A DNA stretch of 64,000 bases. It comes from Sipunculus nudus (taxonomy: Eukaryota; Annelida; Sipuncula; Golfingiida; Sipunculidae). Below, in pieces: positions 36,091 to 48,200 of the stretch (within the stretch, counting starts at the first letter, position 1; the number at the start of each line of letters is the position of its first letter). A model generated the notes under the pieces. The model made no database searches. It was not told the origin of the DNA and saw nothing but the letters and a program-made list of their open reading frames with translations. The position numbers were made by a program, and so were the translations under genes. Where the stretch lies: positions 61,912,250-61,976,249 of the forward strand of contig CM049318.1 of NCBI GenBank assembly GCA_026874595.1, in the 5' to 3' direction.

Positions 36091-39000
36091 TTCCACTCGG
36101 ACTCTGACAGTGTGGACTCGAACCCCAAGGACTCATACTTCCACTCGGACTCTGACAGTGTGGACTCGAACCTCAAGGTCTCAGACTGCCACTCGGACTC
36201 TGACAGTGTGGACTCGAACCTCAAGGTCTCAGACTTTCACTCGGACTCTGACAGTGTGGACTCGAACCTCAAGGTCTCAGACTTCCACTCGGACTCTGAC
36301 AGTGTGGACTCGAACCCCAAGGACTCAGACTTCCACTCGGACTCTGTCAGTGTGGACTCGAACCTCAAGGTCTCAGATTCCCACTCGGACTCTGAGAGTG
36401 TGGACTCGAACCTCAAGGTCTCAGACTTCCACTCGGATTCTGACAATGTGGACTCGAACCCCAAGGACTCAGAGTTCAGCTGGAATCTGACAGAGTGGAC
36501 TCGAACCTCAAGGTCTCAGATTTCCACTCGGACTCTGACAGTGCGGACTCGAACCTCAAGGACTCAGAGTTCACCTGGACTCTGACAGAGTGGACTCGAA
36601 CCTCAAGGACTCAGACTTCACCTTGACATTGATAGTGTGGACTCGAACCTCAAGGTCTCAGACTGCCACTCGGACTATGACAGTGTGGACTCGAACCTCA
36701 AGGTCTCAGACTTCCACTCGGACTCTGACAGTGTGGACTCGAACCCCAAGGACTCAGACTTCCACTCGGACTATGTCAGTGTGGACTCGAACCTCAAGGT
36801 CTCAGACTTCCACTCGGACTCTGACAGTGTGGACTCGAACCTCAAGGTCTCAGACTTCAACACGGATTCTGACAGTGTGGACTCGATCCCCAAGGACTCA
36901 AACTTCAGCTGGACTCTGACAGAGTGGACTCGAACCTCAAGGACTCAGACTTCACTCGGACTCTGACAGTGTGGACTCGAACCTCAAGGTCTCAGATTTC
37001 CACTCGGACTCTGACAGTGCAAACTCGAACCTCAAGGACTCAGAGTTCACCTGGACTCTGACAGAGTGGACTCGAACCTCAAGGACTCAGACTTCACCTG
37101 GACTCTGACAGTGTGGAATCGAACCTCAAGGTCTCAAACTTAACTCTGACAGTGTGGACTCGAACCCCAAAGACTCATACTTCCACTCGGACTCTGACAG
37201 TGTGGACTCGAACCTCAAGGTCTCAGACTTCCACTCGGACTCTGACAGTGTGGACTCGAACCTCAAGGTCTCAGACTTCAACTCGGATTCTGACAGTTTG
37301 GACTCGAACCCCATGGACTCAAAGTTCAGCTGGACTCTGACAGAGTAGACTCGAACCTCAAGGACTCAGACTTCACCTGGACTCTGACAGTGTGGACTCG
37401 AACCTCAAGGTCTCAGATTTCCACTCGGACTCTGACAGTGCGGACTCGAACCCCAAGGACTCATACTTCCACTCGGACTCTGACAGTGTGGACTCGAACC
37501 TCAAGGTCTCAGACTGCCACTCGGACTCTGACAGTGTGGACTCGAACCTCAAGGTCTCAGACTTTCACTCGGACTCTGACAGTGTGGACTCGAACCTCAA
37601 GGTCTCAGACTTCCACTCGGACTCTGACAGTGTGGACTCGAACCCCAAGGACTCAGACTTCCACTCGGACTCTGTCAGTGTGGACTCGAACCTCAAGGTC
37701 TCAGATTCCCACTCGGACTCTGAGAGTGTGGACTCGAACCTCAAGGTCTCAGACTTCCACTCGGATTCTGACAGTGTGGACTCGAACCCCAAGGACTCAA
37801 AGTTCAGCTGGACTCTGACAGAGTGGACTCGAAAGTCAAGGAATCAGACTTCACCTGGACTCTGACAGTGTGGACTCGAACCTCAAGGTCTCAGATTTCC
37901 ACTCGGACTCTGACAGTGCGGACTCGAACCTCAAGGACTCAGAGTTCACCTGGACTCTGACAGAGTGGACTCGAACCTCAAGGACTCAGACTTCACCTGG
38001 ACTCTGACAGTGTGGACTCGAACCTCAAGGTCTCAGACTGCCACTCGGACTCTGACAGTGTGGACTCGAACCTCAATGTCTCAGACTTTCACTCGGACTC
38101 TGACAGTGTGGACTCGAACCTCAAGGTCTCAGACTTCCACTCGGACTCTGACAGTGTGGACTCGAACCCCAAGGACTCATACTTCCACTCGGACTCTGAC
38201 AGTGTGGACTCGAACCTCAAGGTCTCAGACTTCCACTCGGATTTTGACAGTGTGGACTCGAACCTCAAGGTCTCAGACTTCCACTCGGACTCTGACAGAG
38301 TGGACTCGAACCTCAAGGACTCAGACTTCACCTAGACTCTGACAGTGTGGACTCGAACCTCAAGGTCTCAGATTTCCACTCGGACTCTGACAGTGCGGAC
38401 TCGAACCCCAAGGACTCATACTTCCACTCGGACTCTGACAGTGTGGACTCGAACCTCAAGGTCTCAGACTGCCCACTCGGACTCTGACAGTGTGGACTCG
38501 AACCTCAAGGTCTCAGACTTTCACTCGGACTCTGACAGTGTGGACTCGAACCTCAAGGTCTCAGACTTCCACTCGGACTCTGACAGTGTGGACTCGAACC
38601 CCAAGGACTCAGACTTCCACTCGGACTCTGTCAGTGTGGACTCGAACCTCAAGGTCTCAGATTCCCACTCGGACTCTGAGAGTGTGGACTCGAACCTCAA
38701 GGTCTCAGACTTCCACTCGGATTCTGACAATGTGGACTCGAACCCCAAGGACTCAGAGTTCAGCTGGAATCTGACAGAGTGGACTCGAACCTCAAGGTCT
38801 CAGATTTCCACTCGGACTCTGACAGTGCGGACTCGAACCTCAAGGACTCAGAGTTCACCTGGACTCTGACAGAGTGGACTCGAACCTCAAGGACTCAGAC
38901 TTCACCTTGACATTGATAGTGTGGACTCGAACCTCAAGGTCTCAGACTGCCACTCGGACTATGACAGTGTGGACTCGAACCTCAAGGTCTCAGACTTCCA

Positions 39001-42000
39001 CTCGGACTCTGACAGTGTGGACTCGAACCCCAAGGACTCAGACTTCCACTCGGACTATGTCAGTGTGGACTCGAACCTCAAGGTCTCAGACTTCCACTCG
39101 GACTCTGACAGTGTGGACTCGAACCTCAAGGTCTCAGACTTCAACACGGATTCTGACAGTGTGGACTCGATCCCCAAGGACTCAAACTTCAGCTGGACTC
39201 TGACAGAGTGGACTCGAACCTCAAGGACTCAGACTTCACTCGGACTCTGACAGTGTGGACTCGAACCTCAAGGTCTCAGATTTCCACTCGGACTCTGACA
39301 GTGCAAACTCGAACCTCAAGGACTCAGAGTTCACCTGGACTCTGACAGAGTGGACTCGAACCTCAAGGACTCAGACTTCACCTGGACTCTGACAGTGTGG
39401 AATCGAACCTCAAGGTCTCAAACTTGACTCTGACAGTGTGGACTCGAACCCCAAAGACTCATACTTCCACTCGGACTCTGACAGTGTGGACTCGAACCTC
39501 AAGGTCTCAGACTTCCACTCGGATTTTGACAGTGTGGACTCGAACCTCAAGGTCTCAAACTTCCACTCGGACTCTGACAGTGTGGACTCGAACCTCAAGG
39601 TCTCAGACTTCCACTCGGACTCTGACAGTGTGGACTCGAACCTCAAGGTCTCAGACTTTCACTCGGACTCTGACAGTGTGGACTCGAACCTCAAGGTCTC
39701 AGACTTCCACTCGGACTCTGTCAGTGTGGACTCGAACCTCAAGGTCTCATACTTCCACTCGGACTCTGACAGTGTGGGACTCGAACCTCAAGGTCTCAGA
39801 TTTCCACTCGGATTCTGACAGTGTGGACTCGAACCCCAAGGACTCAAAGTTCAGCTGGACTCTGACAGAGTGGACTTGAACCTCAAGGACTCAGACTTCA
39901 CCTGGACTCTGACAGTGTGGACTCGAACCTAAAGGTCTCAGATTTCCACTCGGACTCTGACAGTGCGGACTCGAACCCCAAGGACTCATACTTCCACTCG
40001 GACTCTGACAGTGTGGACTCGAACCTCAAGGTCTAAGACTGCCACTCGGACTCTGACAGTGTGGACTCAAACCCCAAGGACTCAGACTTCCACTCAGATC
40101 TGTCAGTGTGGACTCGAACCTCAAGGACTCAGACTTCCACTCGGACTCTGACAGTGTGGACTCGAACCTCAAGGACTCAGACTTCCACTCGGACTCTGAC
40201 AGTGTGGACTCGAACCTCAAGGTCTCAGACTGCCACTCGGACTCTGACAGTGTGGACTCGAACCTCAAGGTCTCAGACTTCCACTCGGACTCTGACAGTG
40301 TGGGACTCGAACCTCAAGGTCTCAGACTTCCACTCGAACTCTGACAGTGTGGACTCGAACCTCAAGTCCCTGACTTCCACTCGGACTCTGACAGTGTGGA
40401 CTCGAACCTCAAGGTCTCAGACTGCCACTCGGACTCTGACAGTGTGGACTCGAACCTCAAGGTCTCAGACTTTCACTCGGACTCTGACAGTGTGGACCTC
40501 GAACCTCAAGGTCTCAGACTTCCACTCGAACTCTGTCAGTGTGGACTCGAACCTCAAGTCCCCTGACTTCCACTCGGACTCTGACAGTGTGGACTCGAAC
40601 CTCAAGGTCTCAGACTTCCACTCGGATTCTGACAGTGTGGACTCGAACCCCAAGGACTCAAAGTTCAGCTGGACTCTGACAGAGTGGACTCGAAAGTCAA
40701 GGAATCAGACTTCACCTGGACTCTGACAGTGTGGACTCGAACCTCAAGGTCTCAGATTTCCACTCGGACTCTGACAGTGCGGACTCGAACCTCAAGGACT
40801 CAGAGTTCACCTGGACTCTGACAGAGTGGACTCGAACCTCAAGGACTCAGACTTCACCTGGACTCTGACAGTGTGGACTCGAACCTCAAGGTCTCAGACT
40901 GCCACTCGGACTCTGACAGTGTGGACTCGAACCTCAATGTCTCAGACTTTCACTCGGACTCTGACAGTGTGGACTCGAACCTCAAGGTCTCAGACTTCCA
41001 CTCGGACTCTGACAGTGTGGACTCGAACCCCAAGGACTCATACTTCCACTCGGACTCTGACAGTGTGGACTCGAACCTCAAGGTCTCAGACTTCCACTCG
41101 GATTTTGACAGTGTGGACTCGAACCTCAAGGTCTCAGACTTCCACTCGGACTCTGACAGAGTGGACTCGAACCTCAAGGACTCAGACTTCACCTGGACTC
41201 TGACAGTGTGGACTCGAACCTCAAGGTCTCAGATTTCCACTCGGACTCTGACAGTGCGGACTCGAACCCCAAGGACTCATACTTCCACTCGGACTCTGAC
41301 AGTGTGGACTCGAACCTCAAGGTCTCAGACTGCCACTCGGACTCTGACAGTGTGGACTCGAACCTCAAGGTCTCAGACTTTCACTCGGACTCTGACAGTG
41401 TGGACTCGAACCTCAAGGTCTCAGACTTCCACTCGGACTCTGACAGTGTGGACTCGAACCCCAAGGACTCAGACTTCCACTCGGACTCTGTCAGTGTGGA
41501 CTCGAACCTCAAGGTCTCAGATTCCCACTCGGACTCTGAGAGTGTGGACTCGAACCTCAAGGTCTCAGACTTCCACTCGGATTCTGACAATGTGGACTCG
41601 AACCCCAAGGACTCAGAGTTCAGCTGGAATCTGACAGAGTGGACTCGAACCTCAAGGTCTCAGATTTCCACTCGGACTCTGACAGTGCGGACTCGAACCT
41701 CAAGGACTCAGAGTTCACCTGGACTCTGACAGAGTGGACTCGAACCTCAAGGACTCAGACTTCACCTTGACATTGATAGTGTGGACTCGAACCTCAAGGT
41801 CTCAGACTGCCACTCGGACTATGACAGTGTGGACTCGAACCTCAAGGTCTCAGACTTCCACTCGGACTCTGACAGTGTGGACTCGAACCCCAAGGACTCA
41901 GACTTCCACTCGGACTATGTCAGTGTGGACTCGAACCTCAAGGTCTCAGACTTCCACTCGGACTCTGACAGTGTGGACTCGAACCTCAAGGTCTCAGACT

Positions 42001-43844
42001 TCAACACGGATTCTGACAGTGTGGACTCGATCCCCAAGGACTCAAACTTCAGCTGGACTCTGACAGAGTGGACTCGAACCTCAAGGACTCAGACTTCACT
42101 CGGACTCTGACAGTGTGGACTCGAACCTCAAGGTCTCAGATTTCCACTCGGACTCTGACAGTGCAAACTCGAACCTCAAGGACTCAGAGTTCACCTGGAC
42201 TCTGACAGAGTGGACTCGAACCTCAAGGACTCAGACTTCACCTGGACTCTGACAGTGTGGAATCGAACCTCAAGGTCTCAAACTTGACTCTGACAGTGTG
42301 GACTCGAACCCCAAAGACTCATACTTCCACTCGGACTCTGACAGTGTGGACTCGAACCTCAAGGTCTCAGACTTCCACTCGGATTTTGACAGTGTGGACT
42401 CGAACCTCAAGGTCTCAAACTTCCACTCGGACTCTGACAGTGTGGACTCGAACCTCAAGGTCTCAGACTTCCACTCGGACTCTGACAGTGTGGACTCGAA
42501 CCTCAAGGTCTCAGACTTCCACTCGGACTCTGTCAGTGTGGACTCGAACCTCAAGGTCTCATACTTCCACTCGGACTCTGACAGTGTGGACTCGAACCTC
42601 AAGGTCTCAGACTTCCACTCGGATTCTGACAGTGTGGACTCGAACCCCAAGGACTCAAAGTTCAGCTGGACTCTGACAGAGTGGACTTGAACCTCAAGGA
42701 CTCAGACTTCACCTGGACTCTGACAGTGTGGACTCGAACCTAAAGGTCTCAGATTTCCACTCGGACTCTGACAGTGCGGACTCGAACCCCAAGGACTCAT
42801 ACTTCCACTCGGACTCTGACAGTGTGGACTCGAACCTCAAGGTCTAAGACTGCCACTCGGACTCTGACAGTGTGGACTCGAACCTTTAAGGTCTCAGACT
42901 TTCACTCGGACTCTGACAGTGTGGACTCGAACCTCAAGGTCTCAGACTTCCACTCGGACTCTGACAGTGTGGACTCGAACCCCAAGGACTCAGACTTCCA
43001 CTCGGGACTCTGTCAGTGTGGACTCGAACCTCAAGGTCTCAGACTTCCACTCGGACTCTGACAGTGTGGACTCGAACCTCAAGGTCTCAGACTTCTACTC
43101 GGATTCTGACAGTGTGGACTCGAACCTCAAGGTCTCAGACTTCTACTCGGATTCTGACAGTGTGGACTCGAACCCCAAGGACTCAGAGTTCAGCTAGACT
43201 CTGACAGAGTGGACTCGAACCTCAAGGACTCAGACTTCCACTCGGACTCTGACAGTGTGGACTCGAACCTCAAGGACTCAGACTTCCACTCGGACTCTGA
43301 CAGTGTGGACTCGAACCTCAAGGTCTCAGACTGCCACTCGGACTCTGACAGTGTGGACTCGAACCTCAAGGTCTCAGACTTCCACTCGGACTCTGGACAG
43401 TGTGGACTCGAACCTCAAGGTCTCAGACTTCCACTCGAACTCTGACAGTGTGGACTCGAACCTCAAGTCCCTGACTTCCACTCGGACTCTGACAGTGTGG
43501 ACTCGAACCTCAAGGTCTCAGACTGCCACTCGGACTCTGACAGTGTGGACTCGAACCTCAAGGTCTCAGACTTTCACTCGGACTCTGACAGTGTGGGACT
43601 CGAACCTCAAGGTCTCAGACTTCCACTCGAACTCTGTCAGTGTGGACTCGAACCTCAAGTCCCTGACTTCCACTCGGACTCTGACAGTGTGGACTCGAAC
43701 CTCAAGGTCTCAGACTTCCACTCGGATTCTGACAGTGTGGACTCGAACCCCAAGGGACTCAAAGTTCAGCTGGACTCTGACAGAGTGGACTCGAAAGTCA
43801 AGGACTCAGACTTCACCTGGACTCTGACAGTGTGGACTCGAACC

Positions 43845-44344
43845 NNNNNNNNNNNNNNNNNNNNNNNNNNNNNNNNNNNNNNNNNNNNNNNNNNNNNNNN
43901 NNNNNNNNNNNNNNNNNNNNNNNNNNNNNNNNNNNNNNNNNNNNNNNNNNNNNNNNNNNNNNNNNNNNNNNNNNNNNNNNNNNNNNNNNNNNNNNNNNNN
44001 NNNNNNNNNNNNNNNNNNNNNNNNNNNNNNNNNNNNNNNNNNNNNNNNNNNNNNNNNNNNNNNNNNNNNNNNNNNNNNNNNNNNNNNNNNNNNNNNNNNN
44101 NNNNNNNNNNNNNNNNNNNNNNNNNNNNNNNNNNNNNNNNNNNNNNNNNNNNNNNNNNNNNNNNNNNNNNNNNNNNNNNNNNNNNNNNNNNNNNNNNNNN
44201 NNNNNNNNNNNNNNNNNNNNNNNNNNNNNNNNNNNNNNNNNNNNNNNNNNNNNNNNNNNNNNNNNNNNNNNNNNNNNNNNNNNNNNNNNNNNNNNNNNNN
44301 NNNNNNNNNNNNNNNNNNNNNNNNNNNNNNNNNNNNNNNNNNNN
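43845..44344. other. Assembly gap of exactly 500 N
   Basis: The run of N is exactly 500 long, a conventional placeholder for a gap of unknown size. It begins inside a 48-bp unit (CTCGAACC) and ends inside the 1,274-bp repeat, so the true junction of the two arrays and their real lengths are not known. Confidence 0.95.
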
Positions 44345-44389
44345 ATACACTAATATCTCGAAAGCAATTGTTCAGTTTTTGGAAAATTA

Positions 44390-44404
44390 CCGCTAGGGGG
44401 CGCT
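44390..44404 (+). promoter_or_regulatory. CTCF-like motif, site A of the 1,274-bp monomer
   Basis: CCGCTAGGGGGCGCT matches the CTCF core CCASYAGRKGGCRSY at 14 of 15 positions. The same site starts at 45663, 46937, 48211, 49485, 50759, 52033, 53307, 54581 and 55855 in array 1, and at 60847, 62121 and 63395 in array 2, always on the plus strand. Confidence 0.6.
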
Positions 44405-45066
44405 GCACTGCAACCCCGTACCTACTATCATTGTTTAACCATATCTCCAAAACTACACATTTTAGGTACATAAACTGTACACCATATGAATTGGCGTTTC
44501 ATGGCCTTTCTGCCCATGACCTCTTTTGTTTAATCATACACGGTCCCCACAAATTTTAGCAACTTTGTAAAATTAAAACCCGCATGCACAAATACATATG
44601 CCATCACGCATGCATGCACGCGTTTTAGTATGAAAGACAGACACGCTTTCCCGTGACTGCAAAAATTATAGCGTTCGCCGTATAAAATAAGTGACCACAG
44701 GCACTCTTTGCGGGCCGGTTTGCCATTTCTGTCGCGTTATAGTTTATTGCTTGCCGGAATCAGAGATTTCGACAAGTATGTTGATCAGTTCCGTTTGTTT
44801 GTTTGTCTGTATGTCCCCGCTCTACAGGCCACAGTTTTGCACCAATCGTCCTGAAACTTATAGATAGAGTGTATAATCGGTTCTTCTCGGAGCCTATTGT
44901 TTTTGGTCATGATCGGTCAAGGGTCAAGGTCAGGGTCACCGAAAAGCTCAAAAACGGTTTTTTCTTCATACCTTCGTCAAAAATAGCCGTAGGCACCTAA
45001 TCTGTAGCCCGTTTTATTTGCCACTGCATGGCCACTTCCAACACTGCAAAATTGCCTCATTTCGCC

Positions 45067-45080
45067 GTTACCATGGTTAC
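45067..45080. promoter_or_regulatory. X-box-like near-palindrome GTTACCATGGTTAC in each monomer
   Basis: Resembles the RFX consensus GTTRCCATGGYAAC with one mismatch. It occurs once in each 1,274-bp copy of both arrays (preceded by CGCC in array 1 and CGCT in array 2). Functional significance is unknown. Confidence 0.3.
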
Positions 45081-45206
45081 GCAATTTTGGGGAGAAATCA
45101 TGGAATTTCGTGATTTTTTTCAAATTTGCAGCAATTTTACTGATTCTGAGATATTTTATGTAACATAAGAATATCTCGAAACGGGTTTTTCAGATTTTGG
45201 AAATGG

Positions 45207-45221
45207 CCGCCAGGGGGCGTT
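45207..45221 (+). promoter_or_regulatory. CTCF-like motif, site B of the 1,274-bp monomer
   Basis: CCGCCAGGGGGCGTT matches the CTCF core at 13 of 15 positions. It recurs every 1,274 bp at 46481, 47755, 49029, 50303, 51577, 52851, 54125, 55399 and 56673, and in array 2 at 60391, 61665 and 62939. Orientation is the same as site A. Confidence 0.55.
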
Positions 45222-48200
45222 GCAGATGAAAAAACATGAAAATTTGTTTTGGTGCTATACCTCCAGAACTATTAAACATTGGGCCATTTCCATCACAGCA
45301 CCTTAAACTAGGGTCCAGGGGCTTATTTTTGCGCATAGGTGCCAAAGTGCGCTATTGCCAGATTTCTCTATATTTTGGGTAAAACCTTTGAATTTTGAAA
45401 ATATGCAGTTTTCAGCTTCTAACTCTGTCAGTTTTTATGCTGGAGAGGTCAAAATTTTTGCATCTTGTAGCCCTTGGTGAGTTCTCGGTGATCCAACCAA
45501 AAATCTTGCAAAATCTCGCACCGTTTCTCGTCGAATGAGATTTCGCGATTTCACGGTGACATGCCCTATAGGCCACAGATATGCAGGCATCCGTTTGAAA
45601 CTGATACATGTTACGTCATACACTAATATCTCGAAAGCAATTGTTCAGTTTTTGGAAAATTACCGCTAGGGGGCGCTGCACTGCAACCCCGTACCTACTA
45701 TCATTGTTTAACCATATCTCCAAAACTACACATTTTAGGTACATAAACTGTACACCATATGAATTGGCGTTTCATGGCCTTTCTGCCCATGACCTCTTTT
45801 GTTTAATCATACACGGTCCCCACAAATTTTAGCAACTTTGTAAAAATTAAAACCCGCATGCACAAATACATATGCCATCACGCATGCATGCACGCGTTTT
45901 AGTATGAAAGACAGACACGCTTTCCCGTGACTGCAAAAATTATAGCGTTCGCCGTATAAAATAAGTGACCACAGGCACTCTTTGCGGGCCGGTTTGCCAT
46001 TTCTGTCGCGTTATAGTTTATTGCTTGCCGGAATCAGAGATTTCGACAAGTATGTTGATCAGTTCCGTTTGTTTGTTTGTCTGTATGTCCCCGCTCTACA
46101 GGCCACAGTTTTGCACCAATCGTCCTGAAACTTATAGATAGAGTGTATAATCGGTTCTTCTCGGAGCCTATTGTTTTTGGTCATGATCGGTCAAGGGTCA
46201 AGGTCAGGGTCACCGAAAAGCTCAAAAACGGTTTTTTCTTCATACCTTCGTCAAAAATAGCCGTAGGCACCTAATCTGTAGCCCGTTTTATTTGCCACTG
46301 CATGGCCACTTCCAACACTGCAAAATTGCCTCATTTCGCCGTTACCATGGTTACGCAATTTTGGGGAGAAATCATGGAATTTCGTGATTTTTTTCAAATT
46401 TGCAGCAATTTTACTGATTCTGAGATATTTTATGTAACATAAGAATATCTCGAAACGGGTTTTTCAGATTTTGGAAATGGCCGCCAGGGGGCGTTGCAGA
46501 TGAAAAAACATGAAAATTTGTTTTGGTGCTATACCTCCAGAACTATTAAACATTGGGCCATTTCCATCACAGCACCTTAAACTAGGGTCCAGGGGCTTAT
46601 TTTTGCGCATAGGTGCCAAAGTGCGCTATTGCCAGATTTCTCTATATTTTGGGTAAAACCTTTGAATTTTGAAAATATGCAGTTTTCAGCTTCTAACTCT
46701 GTCAGTTTTTATGCTGGAGAGGTCAAAATTTTTGCATCTTGTAGCCCTTGGTGAGTTCTCGGTGATCCAACCAAAAATCTTGCAAAATCTCGCACCGTTT
46801 CTCGTCGAATGAGATTTCGCGATTTCACGGTGACATGCCCTATAGGCCACAGATATGCAGGCATCCGTTTGAAACTGATACATGTTACGTCATACACTAA
46901 TATCTCGAAAGCAATTGTTCAGTTTTTGGAAAATTACCGCTAGGGGGCGCTGCACTGCAACCCCGTACCTACTATCATTGTTTAACCATATCTCCAAAAC
47001 TACACATTTTAGGTACATAAACTGTACACCATATGAATTGGCGTTTCATGGCCTTTCTGCCCATGACCTCTTTTGTTTAATCATACACGGTCCCCACAAA
47101 TTTTAGCAACTTTGTAAAAATTAAAACCCGCATGCACAAATACATATGCCATCACGCATGCATGCACGCGTTTTAGTATGAAAGACAGACACGCTTTCCC
47201 GTGACTGCAAAAATTATAGCGTTCGCCGTATAAAATAAGTGACCACAGGCACTCTTTGCGGGCCGGTTTGCCATTTCTGTCGCGTTATAGTTTATTGCTT
47301 GCCGGAATCAGAGATTTCGACAAGTATGTTGATCAGTTCCGTTTGTTTGTTTGTCTGTATGTCCCCGCTCTACAGGCCACAGTTTTGCACCAATCGTCCT
47401 GAAACTTATAGATAGAGTGTATAATCGGTTCTTCTCGGAGCCTATTGTTTTTGGTCATGATCGGTCAAGGGTCAAGGTCAGGGTCACCGAAAAGCTCAAA
47501 AACGGTTTTTTCTTCATACCTTCGTCAAAAATAGCCGTAGGCACCTAATCTGTAGCCCGTTTTATTTGCCACTGCATGGCCACTTCCAACACTGCAAAAT
47601 TGCCTCATTTCGCCGTTACCATGGTTACGCAATTTTGGGGAGAAATCATGGAATTTCGTGATTTTTTTCAAATTTGCAGCAATTTTACTGATTCTGAGAT
47701 ATTTTATGTAACATAAGAATATCTCGAAACGGGTTTTTCAGATTTTGGAAATGGCCGCCAGGGGGCGTTGCAGATGAAAAAACATGAAAATTTGTTTTGG
47801 TGCTATACCTCCAGAACTATTAAACATTGGGCCATTTCCATCACAGCACCTTAAACTAGGGTCCAGGGGCTTATTTTTGCGCATAGGTGCCAAAGTGCGC
47901 TATTGCCAGATTTCTCTATATTTTGGGTAAAACCTTTGAATTTTGAAAATATGCAGTTTTCAGCTTCTAACTCTGTCAGTTTTTATGCTGGAGAGGTCAA
48001 AATTTTTGCATCTTGTAGCCCTTGGTGAGTTCTCGGTGATCCAACCAAAAATCTTGCAAAATCTCGCACCGTTTCTCGTCGAATGAGATTTCGCGATTTC
48101 ACGGTGACATGCCCTATAGGCCACAGATATGCAGGCATCCGTTTGAAACTGATACATGTTACGTCATACACTAATATCTCGAAAGCAATTGTTCAGTTTT

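Larger units (their letters stand above)
11547..43844. repeat. Minisatellite/satellite array of 47/48-bp units, ~670 copies, with higher-order repeats
   Basis: The basic unit runs GACTCTGACAGTGTGGACTC, GAACCTCAAGGTCTCAGACT, TCCACTCG (48 bp). A frequent variant ends GACTCAGACTTCACCTG and is 47 bp; another has an extra CT (CGGACTCTCTGACAG). Variants (CAGTGCGGACTC, GCCACTCG, CCCCAAGGACTC, TTCAGCTG) recur in fixed orders, giving higher-order repeats of about 808, 905, 1281, 1617, 2427 and 5325 bp. The 48-bp unit is open in two plus-strand frames (DSDSVDSNLKVSDFHS and WTRTSRSQTSTRTLTV) and at least one minus frame. The third plus frame has TGA in each unit, and the scattered 47-bp units push any frame into it, so no long protein is encoded. 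Most open frames begin at GTG rather than ATG. The minus strand of most units holds GGTTCGAGTCC, a perfect Pol III B-box consensus match. Confidence 0.95.

Noticed and set aside
11681-43827. Dozens of overlapping open frames of 60-250 codons in the 48-bp array
   Set aside because: They come from a 48-bp period that is open in several frames on both strands. They mostly start at GTG, and are ended by 47-bp units. No single frame continues, so I do not annotate them as genes.
11547-43844. CRISPR array
   Set aside because: Unit-to-unit identity extends over the whole 48 bp, there are no unique spacers, no cas genes, and the context is eukaryotic.
11547-43844. Tandem tRNA genes on the minus strand (B-box matches)
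   Set aside because: Only the B-box-like part is present. No A-box, anticodon arm or acceptor stem fits within 48 bp.
43497-44471. Long frames crossing the N gap
   Set aside because: Their length is made of undetermined residues and they join two unrelated repeats.
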